This document shows, in pieces, positions 32,588 through 43,628 of a DNA stretch of 64,000 nucleotides. The notes under the pieces are model-generated. The model saw nothing but the letters and a program-made list of their open reading frames with translations, ran no database searches and had not been told where the DNA came from. Position 1 is the stretch's first letter. Each line of letters begins with the position of its first letter. The stretch comes from Calcarisporiella thermophila CBS 279.70 (taxonomy: Eukaryota > Calcarisporiellomycota): assembly GCF_041956535.1 (NCBI RefSeq), contig NW_027192205.1, forward strand, positions 665,936 to 729,935, written 5' to 3'. The position numbers and the translations under genes are program-made.

Positions 32588-33422
32588 TATCTGCTCATAC
32601 TACGGTACCTTGACTCGTTACAAGGGAGTACTTAATGTGTTTGGTGGCGAGTTTGGAATTTTATTTTCACTGTTCAAATTATACCTCAAATTTCTAGTTA
32701 GTGGATAAAATTTCACACTTGAAATAAATAAGTGCTCTTATTTTAACAATTCGACAACATTTGCTTCATTTATTCCACTCGCGCTCCTCTCCCTCCTTTC
32801 CTAATAGCCTCATATATGGAATTGTTTAATTATTTTATGTTAGTCGTTAGTTTAGCCTTCGTTATCAATATACATAATATGGTTGGCCCTCTTTCTCTCA
32901 CGGGTTGCTTTACTCATTTTGTGGTTGCAATAGGGGCAGCCTATTGAGACTCTAACATTCCTCAAGAGTTCCTCATATTTATTTAAATTGTGTATATTTC
33001 GCTCAGCTAACTTGCGACATATTATGATTTGGAGAGAGCGGCTTTTGGTACAGTTTATAACTATCAATTCTCACAATAAGAAGTGATCTGTTTAATGCAG
33101 ATAGTGAATACATTCATAAGTCTTTTAGTTCAGTTGTTGTCTCCTAAGCCCGGCTCATGCTATCTCTCCAATAATTGTCATTAAAATGAATATAGAGATA
33201 GCTTCGTTGGGGATGGCAAGATATAGAGTGAGAGCCGAGGTTTCCAATTCGAGTTCAGCTTTTGTGACTTTGAAATATTTCAATAACATGTCTAAATATG
33301 CAATTTATGAAAGGGTTCATTCGAGATGAATTTTCGACGATGGGGATATTTGGCCCTCTCGCGGGTTACTTACTACCAATCGGTTGCATCATATACTCTT
33401 AAAATAAATAATTGTGTGAATT
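32588..33422. other. Intergenic region
   Basis: Divergent spacer between the UBZ4 gene and MRM1, about 0.8 kb. A 71-codon minus-strand frame (33067-32852) with one CPYC pair is not supported as a gene. Confidence 0.4.
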
Positions 33423-34727
33423 ATGCCTCTCATGCTCGGAGCTTCTCTCAAAAGAGTAACAGGTAAAGAAATAGAATATCTCGTGTTTTCTAGGCAGAAA
33501 ATTTCAGAATAATGTTGGTTAATGTAAATAGACAGGATAAACATATAGATTACCTCTATGGGCACACAGTTGCAATTCCAGCGCTTGAACAGGGTCGGCG
33601 TGCTATTCATGAACTTCTCTTGTTTGAGGGGAAAGCTCATTTAAAGAAAGAAAAGTAAGTTGGTGTTAATTTCATAATGACATGCTTGAACATAGACCTG
33701 AATTATTGGTCTAGAAATATCATCGAGAAAATTGTCAATCTTGCCAAGGAGAAGGGGATACCCATTATTAAAACAGATAAAGGCGAGCTTAATAATCTTA
33801 CAAATAACCGCCCGCATCAAGTAGGATATTTTCCATGAAGAGTATAATATCAAGGTTTTAAGAGAGCGGGTATATTTCTTTTAGGGTGTTGTACTCAAAG
33901 CATCTCCTCTAAAGTCAACACCAATACAATTTCTTGGGAAAATAGAGAGGACAAAGTAAATATTCTCATCTCTCTTTCTGGTGTAAGGATGGCGGGCTAA
34001 ATTTGTGCATTTTTTTATTAGTTACATTACTCATGGTGTTGAGGAGCACGAGTTTACGATGCCAGAAGTAGGGCAGCCACTCTGGCTAGCGTTGGATGAG
34101 ATTCAGGACCCTCAAAACTTGGGTGCTATACTAAGGTGCGTGCATCTTTTCTAATGTTTAAATTGGGCTTTATACCTCCTCTTTTCGTCTCTTCTTTCTC
34201 ACTTTTATTTATTTTAGGACAGCACACTTTTTTGGAATAGACGGTATTGTGATATGTTCCAAAAACAGGTATGCACAACTCTATAAACTGGTTCATTATG
34301 GAGCAAGCACTTATTGCTGTGGATTTTTAGTGCACCACTGAGCCCAGTCGTTTCGAAAGCAAGTGCGGGGGCACTGGAGGTCATGTCACTCCATCATACG
34401 AAGAGCCTGCTTCAATTTCTGTCTCGCTCTGCCGAGCAAGGATGGACTATTGTTGGTGCCATGGCGCCGCCTGCCACTTTTCCAAACCAAAGTAATGCAG
34501 GATCTGATAAAAACCCGTTGCCTTTAAATCAGTTTAGTAAGAGTACCTCAAAGCCACTCATTCTTGTCATGGGCAACGAGGGAAAGGGGCTACGACCACT
34601 TGTAAGACGGCTTTGTTCGCAGCAAGTCTTTATTCCGCATTTAAACCCACGCTCTGAATCTTTAAATGTGAGCGTTGCCACGGGCATATTGATACATGGT
34701 CTATTGCAGGAGAGGTTGGGAAGCTAG
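33423..34727 (+). CDS. MRM1: Mitochondrial 21S rRNA 2'-O-ribose methyltransferase (SpoU/TrmH family)
   Basis: Seven exons (33423-33462, 33549-33654, 33715-33820, 33885-33955, 34022-34135, 34218-34268, 34331-34727), 294 aa. The N-domain starts YLYGHTVAIPALEQGRR as in the substrate-binding L30e-like part of SpoU enzymes. The knotted SPOUT methyltransferase motifs are all present: motif 1 ALDEIQDPQNLGAILRTAHF, motif 2 LILVMGNEGKGL and motif 3 IPHLNPRSESLNVSVATGIL. Mrm1-type enzymes methylate a conserved guanosine in large-subunit mitochondrial rRNA. The first exon is short and lacks an obvious presequence, so an extra upstream exon is possible. Confidence 0.9.
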
Positions 34728-34990
34728 AGTGTCCACATTTTTTGTGAACTATTTTAAGATATTTCAAGTTTGTCTTTATAGATTTCATAAGCAACTTTGT
34801 TTATTTCAATTCTACAGATATTGGGATTAATGAGGGAAGGTTGTAGCGTAAGAGAAAGAGGCCGCAGCAAAAGGCAGAGAAAGATAAGAGGGAGGAAAAG
34901 AATGACGGAATAAAGTATGAAAGAAACACAATTCAACAAGTATATATATGTGAAAGAGGAATAAATAACCTTGAGCATATAAATATGACT

Positions 34991-36019
34991 TTATTTACCA
35001 CATCGTCTACCATCTCGCTCTTTGCACTCATCTACAAGACAGTAAGCGGGTGAGTATCCGCATGCCATCCCAGGGTTTCTTAGATCTGGATTCGGTTCCG
35101 TGTTGTCAGTACCGCCTAGTGAAGTATAGCCCAAGTCATAGAGTTTGCAGTATGGGACTCTGAGGGTAAGCAGGAACTCCCAAATTTGCTGATACTGCCA
35201 ATCGACTATGGGATGAACACGCATGCAGGAAGGCCAGTCTTCGTCGGTAGGAACGAAGGCTGTCAAGTGTTTACCATGGGGATCGTTTCGCCTGGTGCCA
35301 ACCAGCACAGCTTTAATACCCGGCCGAGCCTCAAAATATCGTTGCAGGGCTGGTTTCATTGGGCCGGGGATGCGCACCAGATCTAGGCCGTAGCGTTGCA
35401 CCGTTTCCTTCACAAAGGATTCAACCTCATCAAACTGATTTGGGTGGGTGACATAGAGACCATGTATGAACTCTATATTTGAGCCGTGTAAACGATATAG
35501 AACGGCGGCAAAAAGATGCAGGAGGACAGTGCAGTCCTTGCCACCGTTAAATGATATGATCAATCCATCCACCCTGCAAGAGCCAATTTCAGGTTAGTAG
35601 AGAAGAATACATTGTGCATATATAGGTGACAGACCCATAACGCCGTACTGCTTCTTCTATAATAAATAATGCCTCGCGGACTCGTCCAGCGATTGGCTTA
35701 TCTGATAATGCGAGGGCGTATACCTCCTCTTCCACTTTAGCAAGATCCAATAGTCGAGGGGCTTGTGCTACACAGGCTACACGGCCTTCTTTCTCATTAT
35801 TGAGTGAATGCCATCGTACTTCGCTATTCAAAGTCGGTGATTTATTTGAAGTACCGGAAATTGTCTTAAGCGTTGCGGGAAGAGAGATATCTGGAGGATG
35901 ATTTTGATTACTGAGAGGGTTGCAATAATCACAAATTGGTCAGTTCGCGAGACATGACAGCTGAGGGTTCAGTTGTGGACTTACCCATTGTTTAGTGCCG
36001 AGTGGTGTTCTAATGTCAT
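34991..36019 (-). CDS. FAD1: FAD synthase (FMN adenylyltransferase), PAPS-reductase fold
   Basis: Three exons on the minus strand (36019-35985, 35910-35635, 35573-34991), 297 aa, similar to yeast Fad1 (~306 aa). The ATP-binding loop is SFNGGKDCTVLLHL, followed by FVKETVQRYGLDLVRIPGPM, VGTRRNDPHG, RVHPIVDWQYQQIWEFL and YTSLGGTDNTEPNPDL, all characteristic of the Fad1/FLAD1 synthase domain. It converts FMN and ATP to FAD. The second intron uses a slightly unusual donor (gtctgt) but restores YGVDGLIISFNGG. It is divergently paired with YIP1 over 263 bp. The NCP1 neighbour is an FAD/FMN enzyme; the adjacency may be chance. Confidence 0.93.
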
Positions 36020-36282
36020 GATATAAATGTATTTTAAATAAAATAAAGTGGTAAGGGCACAATCACGGGGAAGAGTTTTGGAGAGGCTCTTGAGAGGGGA
36101 TGTGTAATATTATCATAAGATGAAGGGTTCGACTCTACCCCCTCATTGGAATTGCTGCGCCACTTACTACTAAACGATACGTGGAGTTAGTTGACTCGTG
36201 TCCACAATATTAAAAGCTTTATATTTCGCCTTGTGGAAAGATTAAAACCATCGGAGCTCATCATAACCCCATCACAACTCCA
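36020..36282. promoter_or_regulatory. Bidirectional promoter FAD1/YIP1
   Basis: The 263-bp spacer separates divergently transcribed starts. No canonical TATA box is seen on either strand close to the starts. Confidence 0.4.
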
Positions 36283-37357
36283 ATGGCACAACAACCAATA
36301 CACTCCGTACTTTTTGATAATCCCGACTATGACCAATCGCATGCAGCAGGGCAAGGTGTCGAAGATCTACAATTTTATCAGACAACTTATGCTGAGGGGA
36401 ACTATGGTTATGCCCCGCAGATGATGGCTTCAGGATATGAGGGCCAGCGGGAAGTAGGGGCAAGTTCGGGAAGTTTCTGGTCTGCATTTGGGACGGGTGG
36501 CTTTGCAGATGAGCCGCCGCTATTAGAGGGTAATCACAAAAAAAGCACCCGATCTATTACGTGCTTGTTAATATCTCAGTTAATATATAGAGCTTGGCAT
36601 CAATTTCAGTCATATCCAGGGCAAGGTAAGATTCATTTTATTCATGTATTCGTGATCCCTAGTTTTCGCATTCCTGCGATGTTTAATGCCCCTTTTTGGT
36701 CCCCTTCCAGAGTCTTGCGGTGCTGAATCCACTTCGTACTGTGGATAGACATATAATGGACGATGCGGACTTGGCAGGGCCTCTGCTCTTTTGTTTTCTA
36801 TACGGCATGTTCCTTCTATTGGTAAGATCCTTATGCAACTCCTTCGTAGTCAAAGTGACTAGCTAAAAGTTTCTCTTCTTGCCCGGCCACTGCCTTGTAT
36901 TATTTAGTCCGGAAAGCCCCATTTTGGTTATATCTATGGCGTGGCAATGCTCGGTTGTTTCTCACTCTACCTAATTCTTAATCTAATGAGCGAGATGCCC
37001 ATCGAAGGTTACCGAGTGGCGAGCGTGCTTGGATATTGCATGCTACCGATGGTGATTCTAAGCGGATTGGGAGTCATATTCCAACTTGAGTAAGTCGGAT
37101 ATTCCTCCGTATTTGGTGCAATTCTATTCATAAGATCAAAGCTATAACCTTAAAATATTTCTCTTGATATCAGCGGCAATCTGGGCTTCTGCTTCACGTT
37201 CGCGGCAGTGGCGTGGTGTACCTTTGCCGCAAGCGGCATGTTTGTCAGCGTGCAGCAGATGAGCGAGCAGCGAGGACTTGTAGCATATCCGGTTGGCCTC
37301 TTCTATACGTGCTTCGCACTGATGGCCATGTTCACAAACACACCGACGGTGAAATAG
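36283..37357 (+). CDS. YIP1: Yip1/YIPF5-like Golgi membrane protein, with an apparent one-base frameshift
   Basis: Five exons (36283-36529, 36591-36625, 36711-36822, 36908-37089, 37174-37357). The cytosolic N-terminus leads to FADEPPLLEELGINFSHI, the Yip1 signature, then LNPLRTVDRHIMDDADLAGP and five membrane segments (LLFCFLYGMFLLL, HFGYIYGVAMLGCFSLYLIL, SVLGYCMLPMVIL, FTFAAVAWCTFAA, YPVGLFYTCFALMAMF). Exon 3 is 112 nt; both halves are strongly conserved but in different frames, and the switch falls at ggcagggccctctg (36774-36787), where one extra C shifts the frame. This is either a sequencing error or a real lesion. Yip1 binds Rab/Ypt GTPases in ER-Golgi transport. Confidence 0.85.
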
Positions 37358-37837
37358 GGGAAGAGGGGCAACTTGATCTGGCGGTGGCTGTTGTTCCGAT
37401 TCCGTTGTATAATAAACTTATTAAATGTGAAAAACAAGGAAAAAACCCTCTCTATATAGCCCTTGTCTGTGTTCCGCTTTAAATTGAATCATAATGATTG
37501 CAGCTTCCGGCCATATGAACCTTGTTTAGGTTTTACGCACATCCGGCTGTCGTCACTGATCTGGAAAAGGCCCTTCCGATTTGTCGTGGAAAATCTAAAT
37601 GGCCGGACACTCGGGGCTGGCTGGGCCTTAATCAGATTACATTGAATAAGGAAACAGGTGATTTCTAAGATTCAATTGAAGAATGGGAATTTTATTTGGG
37701 GTGGTGGTGTTTGAGTGGTCCAAGAAATTTACATATTTTTGTTTCCTTCCCCTCTTCCTCAACTTGTCTCTTCGGCTTTTCAGCTGCCATTACATCTCAT
37801 CTGCTTCGTATTTGTTCTTCTTCCTGTGCGTGTGAAC
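37358..37837. other. Intergenic spacer
   Basis: 480 bp between two co-oriented genes, with a T/C-rich leader immediately before the reductase start. No gene is seen. Confidence 0.45.
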
Positions 37838-40278
37838 ATGAGCGCTGAAGCAGTAGCTACTGGTACGTCAGCCGGCCTGCTCTCTCTCTTTATTTAGGCA
37901 TAAGTGATCTACGCACCGTCCTTGGCTAACGCTTTCCTCTTTGATTCCTGTAGCGACCCAATCTGGTATGATTGATGCTATGGATGTGATATTGCTGGGC
38001 ACTATTGGAGTGGGAACGCTTGTCTACTTCTTCCGTGATACGCTCTTCTCTTTTGTGCGTAAATCGGATGACTCTAAATCGCATTCTGCCAATGGTGTAT
38101 CCAAGCCAAACGGTGTCAATGGGGTGGATGCAGCAGCAAATATTGCCGCACGGAAAAAATCACGGGATTTCGTGGCCAAGATGCGGGAAATGGTGCGAAA
38201 ACATCCTTTGAAATCCTGTCCCCCTTGAATTTGCTTCTCATCTTGTTCACTTAATTGTTGCACCATGTAGGATCGCAACGTCATTTTGTTTTTTGGATCA
38301 CAAACTGGCACTGCAGAGGATTATGCCGCACGGCTCGCCAAGGAGGGGGCCCAAAAATACGGTCTCCGTACTATGACGGCCAATCTTGAGGATTATGACA
38401 TCACAAATCTTGATCAGCTTCCAGAGGGATCTCTAGCCTTTTTTGTGATGGCTACCTATGGTGAGGGCGAGCCCACGGATAATGCTTTAGACTTTTGGGA
38501 GTTAATTACGTCAGAGATGCCTGAATTTTCGCAAAGCGATGCCGCCGAGGATCCGGAAAAACCGCTTTCGGGTCTGCGCTATGTTGTCTTCGGACTTGGC
38601 AACCGCACTTACGAGCACTACAACGCGGTGGCGCGAACAGTGGATGCGCGTCTGGAACAATTGGGAGCGAAGCGTGTTGGCGAGCGTGGAGAGGGAGATG
38701 ACGATGGAAGTCTTGAGGAGGACTTTCTTGCTTGGAAGGAGGATATGTGGAAGGAGGTGTGCCAGGCGATGAACGTAAGCGAATTGGCCGCCGGGGAGCG
38801 CCAGGCATCCTACACGGTCACCGAGCTGACCACTGACGATATGGCGAATCAACACGTGTATGAGGGCGAATTGGCCGAAAAGTCTGCAGCCGCACCGGCT
38901 ACCAAGTGAGTCCAAATTTTATTTGATCATAATTTAGGTTGGTCATGGTTGCTGACACTCTTTTCATTGGATTAGGATATCGTACGATGCAAAGCATCCA
39001 TACGCTGCACCCATCTCCACGATGAATGTGTTTACTGAGACTGCTGATCGCCACTGCATTCATGGCGAGGTCGATATCCGGGGCTCTGGGCTCCGCTATG
39101 AAGCAGGCGACCATATCGCCGTGTGGCCCACCAACTCGGACGACGAAGTCGAGCGACTGGCTCGTGTGCTTGGCATGAGTGACAAGCTTGACACTGCCGT
39201 CATGGTCCGAAGCACCGACCCAACCACCACAAAACCTCACCCCTTCCCCGTTCCTGCCTCCTATCGCACTATCTTCCGCCACTACGTTGACATCTGCGGT
39301 CTTCCTTCGCGCCAGGCGCTGGCCAGTCTGGCGCCCTATGCTCCCAACGAGAAGGCCAAAGAAGATCTGGCCAAGATCGGCAACGATAAGGAAGAGTATG
39401 CTCGCCAAGTCAGTGACCGCGCCCTCACCCTCGGCGAGGTCCTTGAAATGATATCGCCGCAGGAGCCATTCAGCAGCATTCCTTTCGATCTTCTGATTGA
39501 AAATTTGCCGCGTCTGCAGTGTCGTTACTACTCCATCTCCTCGTCTCCTAAGGTGCATCCCGACCACATCCATCTTACAGCCGTAGTGCTGACTTACCAG
39601 CCGGAGCCCGAAGCAAAACGCACTGTGTATGGTGTCGCCACCAACTACCTCTTGGCGCTACACCGAACCACACTTCCCGACCAAGAGCTGGCGAACTCTA
39701 TTGCATGCCCTCGCTACCACGTCTCTGGCCCTCGCGGGGCTTATGCCGAGGGAGGACTACGGGTCCCGATTCACGTTCGCCGTTCCAACTTCAAGCTTCC
39801 GCGCAACCCCCGCCTCCCTGTGGTGATGATTGGGCCAGGAACTGGTGTGGCTCCCTTCCGTGGTTTTGTACAGGAGCGTGCTAAGATTGCGCAGCAAGGT
39901 CAGGAGGTGGGAGAGACCATTCTCTTCTATGGCTGTCGCCGATCCGACGAGGACTTCCTCTATCGGGATGAATGGCCCGGCTATTTTGAAGCTCTCGGCC
40001 CCAAGTCCAAGATGATTACTGCGTTTTCTCGCGAGGGTGCTCAGAAGGTCTACGTCCAACATCGTCTTAAGGAGCATGCGGAACAAGTGTGGGAATTGAT
40101 CTACAAAAAGCAAGGATACTTTTATGTGTGCGGTGATGCCAAAAACATGGCGCATGATGTACAACACACGCTGATCGCTATTGCCCAACAGTATGGAGGC
40201 ATGGACGAGGCACGGGCCACATCATGGGTGAAGGATTTGAGGAGCCGTGGCCGTTACCAGGAAGACGTTTGGAGTTAA
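37838..40278 (+). CDS. NCP1: NADPH--cytochrome P450 reductase
   Basis: Four exons (37838-37862, 37954-38192, 38271-38905, 38976-40278), about 733 aa. An N-terminal membrane anchor (DAMDVILLGTIGVGTLVYFF) is followed by the FMN domain (FFGSQTGTAEDYA, ATYGEGEPTDNALDF, FGLGNRTYEHYN) and the FAD/NADPH module (YYSISSSPKVHPDHIHLTAV, GPGTGVAPFRGFVQERAK, YVCGDAKNMAHDV). The C-terminus ends GRYQEDVWS with the flavin-stacking Trp. It passes electrons from NADPH to P450s and other ER haem proteins such as squalene epoxidase. Exon 2 ends at a gtgcga donor, which joins MREM to DRNVILFF in frame. Confidence 0.96.
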
Positions 40279-42647
40279 TTGAGGAGCTCGATTTTTCCTT
40301 TTGTTCCCCGTAGAGAGCAAGTATATCAACCATGGAGTAGGTGACGTGAACTTACATTCAACATACTTGATATTTATATCTTTTTTTTTTCCCTCATTTT
40401 CTCTTCTTTTCTTTGTCGCTTATATCAGTAAGTTTATCTTTATTTAAAGCTTAAAATACGTTTGGAGTATCTCAGGGTTGAAAAAATTATATACATTATG
40501 GTTAGACTCTTCCATTTAGATTTTTTTCTTTTTTTGTATATTCTACATATATTTTTGCCTTACCAATAAAGAGTCTAATAATTCTTAGGATGCTTTATCG
40601 GGGTTAGCTATGATCCTGCTTCCGGATAACCTAAAATATTATGGATATTGGGGTGAAGGATAGGGGATATTTTTCTCATATACCTGGTGCACTTGCTTAA
40701 TATAAAACTACTATGCAAGCGCTATGGTGCAGTGATGGGAACGGGGAGTGGAGAGCACACATATTATTTCAGTTCTCTGCCAGAGAGAACACTTGCTTGT
40801 TCCCAGCATCAACCAAGTGTTCCCCTATTGTATATATTATCATCCTATAATTCAATTTGTTCTGAGAGGAGAGTAAGCTCGGAAAACACTATTAAATGCA
40901 TGTAGGAACTTTCCTCCCTCTCATTTTTGAGAACGAAATGAGACGAATCCAAAACTCCCTAAAGACCATTTTAGCAATGTAATTCAAAGTGTTGGTGATA
41001 TTGCCAGGTTTGATCTTGTGACAATTCCAAGATCAAATTAATCACAAAAACATTTTTGAAATCTCCTACTTGCAAGTCGTAAGTATAAAACTCGCAAACG
41101 AGGGATTCACTCGAGATTTTCAAACAATCAATGTGTAGAACAACATGGGGAACGATTCTCAGGAGCAGCTATTTACTCCAGCATTGGAGTAAATAGGGAG
41201 CAACTGTCACTTTAACCCTATTGAATGAATGGGGCATTTAGGGTAAACGAGAGTGGAACGATTGGCAAGTGTGGAGAATTTCCAAGCCAAAGGTTGGTTC
41301 AATGTTGGGCGGATTTGCTGCCAGTCACTTAATACTTAACCCAGAATTTGCCCCACCTTAGTAAGTTGGAATTGAACTGAGTGGTCAAAGCTTAGCTCGG
41401 TTCAGACTCTGCTGAAGACGCAGCCATACCATTCGATATACAATTGTTGTGCTTGGTTCTTCTTTGGTATGACTTTGTGCATTCAATAAGCATCCTCGGT
41501 CCAAAAGCGCGGTATATCAGTGGTGTTTACTTGGCTCATGAGATTGAGGGCCTTGTGCTAACTTATCTTGACACTGCCTTGTACACTGTGCCAGATGGTC
41601 AGAGGTAACGCTCCACTCCTCTAGAAACTCTGGTAAAGGATACACTCCACAAATCTAGTAGCAAAATGTTATCTTTAAGGACAAATGACAATTTACGAAA
41701 TGAAGACTCATGATCCATATTTGTAGTCCAGTTCAGTGGGTAGTAACGGTAGTATTCTGTTCCAATGGTTGAGTGGTGGCTAATACTAAAAGTCGTGGTT
41801 GTGCTCTCAATTAGAATGCCGCCGTGTCAAGGAGAAAATAAGGTGAGGAGGATCCCATAGTTTTTGTGGTCAAGGTGTTATTTGTTTACTTTGACCATAC
41901 CATTCAATCCACCGTTGTGGTTGCCTCACAATATCCATTATGGTGAGTCCCATTAGGAATAGATTTTTCCAAGCATTCAAGATATCTCGTTAATAATACG
42001 ATTTCTCATGCTAAGTTCTATCTCGGTATAAATTCACATATACGATAATTGCCATTAATTATGTGTAAATTTCGTAATACCTTAGCGGCTCTACCGAGAG
42101 GACAAGCATATCCCGATTTACTAAGAAAATGTCATCTCATGGAACAGCGGGTGTTTCCGAAGTCCTACGGCGTAATACGATCGTCAAAGGTAGTAACATT
42201 CGATTGAAATCTCATACGCTCTGTTATCGTGATTACACACTTCTCCGGTTCATTTCAACCAGCAATGAGTGGAATCAGGGTGGTGTTTGTTTTCAGTACA
42301 AACGAATAGGTTGTCACACTACAAATTTTTAAATCTCCCTTATTGAAAATGCTGCAAAGCGTTTTCGAAGCTTCTCCCTCGGGATTGCCTACATCCCGAA
42401 AAAGAAGCTCCCTTTATTTATTTTTACCCATTAAAGCAAAATTTCTCAGATCATAAGCTTGTAGAGAAGACGACTCACGTGGTTGTTGGGAGAAAAGGTG
42501 CTTTGAAATGCCCATTGTCTTTCCAGAACAAACAATAGTGTAATTGGAGGAGACTCTACATCATGGCTGGTGCTCCCAGGGTGATGTCCTTAATTCGACT
42601 TCGACACTATTACTAGCCACCTAAAAGCAAATTTCCCCTCCAATCAT
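40279..42647. other. Long AT-rich intergenic region
   Basis: About 2.4 kb with no supportable gene on either strand. The only structural element noted is a strong hairpin at 41169-41196, listed separately. This begins the gene-poor right half of the window. Confidence 0.5.
41169..41196. repeat. Perfect 12-bp inverted repeat with GCAT loop
   Basis: ctatttactcca (41169-41180) is followed by gcat and the exact reverse complement tggagtaaatag (41185-41196). It lies in non-coding sequence with no transposon ends recognisable next to it. Confidence 0.7.
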
Positions 42648-42656
42648 TATATAAAG
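42648..42656 (+). promoter_or_regulatory. TATA box of secreted orphan gene
   Basis: TATATAAAG, 88-96 bp upstream of the chosen ATG at 42744. Confidence 0.55.
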
Positions 42657-42743
42657 GGAGGGATTGAGCTGATTCTTTTGCTTAAACAAATTTTTACACA
42701 ATCATCTATCTATCTATTGCATCCGCTAATAAAGCTCCACGTT

Positions 42744-43628
42744 ATGGTTCGCGTATACAGTGTATTCGGACTAGTTGCCCTTGCTGGACTCGCTCTAGGT
42801 GATGGATTAAGCGAGGTGGCAGATGGAAAAAGGATTTTCTTCTTGGAGGTAGATACCCAATGCGCGCGGAGCTCCTTTAGCTGCACCACTCCAGTGCTAC
42901 TCAAGTCGAATACTAACCAACCTTCGGACGTCGATGTGGGGGTTGTCAAATACGGAGACGCAATGGCGTGGGACGCCTTCACGGGAGGAGGTAGCGGTTT
43001 GAGGTTCGATTATCTATCTCCCATTTGCCCGAAGAAGATGAACACGCGCTTCGACAAGCAGGAGCTACCGTTTTTGGAGAGCAAAAACCAGACCATTTCG
43101 ATTACGACATCCACCTGTCTTGATGGAATCGCCATTCCCGTCAAGTCCAACCAGAAGAGAAATTCAAAGCGAAATCTCTATCTGTACGTGGAAATGTCGT
43201 CCGCTTACATGGACACCTCCGGTCTTAAATTCCAAAGTGGAGGGCTTTTCGAAGCAACATGCTATCACATGAATGGCAAGACGGTGGAGATCCAACCTCT
43301 CGGCATTATCGACTGCTTGAATCAGAAGGAGGTTGGAATTTTAGACAACGAGAACGCATGCTTTAAGGAATTTGTGAGCATCAAGGACAATGGCCGGTTC
43401 AAGTCTCTGATGAAATCGCTTCACGAGAAAGAAAAGGACAGATATTACAAAGACAACCGATTCAACCAAGGTCCTCGAATCAACATCGCTACCCGAGGCA
43501 TCGCAGCAGAGAACTATTCTTGCCACAAGGGAGCCAAAAACTTTGTGAGTCAGCTGAAGGAGGCGTATGCTTTGGTTTCTGAAATTATCGGAGTGGTGAC
43601 TTCGATTCCTGGAGTCCCTGGACTTTAG
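42744..43628 (+). CDS. Secreted protein of unknown family
   Basis: Intronless, 294 aa from MVRVYSVFGLVALAGLALGD; an in-frame upstream ATG at 42678 exists, but this start gives a clean signal peptide and fits the TATA spacing. The mature chain has about ten cysteines (for example Q-C-A-R-S-S-F-S-C near residue 37), an NQTISIT N-glycosylation site, and a basic middle (KSNQKRNSKRN). The C-terminus is hydrophobic (ALVSEIIGVVTSIPGVPGL). I do not recognise the family. GC content is higher than the flanks, as expected for a real gene. Likely extracellular or wall-associated. Confidence 0.7.
   Translation: MVRVYSVFGLVALAGLALGDGLSEVADGKRIFFLEVDTQCARSSFSCTTPVLLKSNTNQPSDVDVGVVKYGDAMAWDAFTGGGSGLRFDYLSPICPKKMNTRFDKQELPFLESKNQTISITTSTCLDGIAIPVKSNQKRNSKRNLYLYVEMSSAYMDTSGLKFQSGGLFEATCYHMNGKTVEIQPLGIIDCLNQKEVGILDNENACFKEFVSIKDNGRFKSLMKSLHEKEKDRYYKDNRFNQGPRINIATRGIAAENYSCHKGAKNFVSQLKEAYALVSEIIGVVTSIPGVPGL

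Noticed and set aside
38506-40188. Long open frames antisense to NADPH-cytochrome P450 reductase
   Set aside because: Consequence of the GC-rich codon bias of the true exon; no conserved motifs on the antisense strand.
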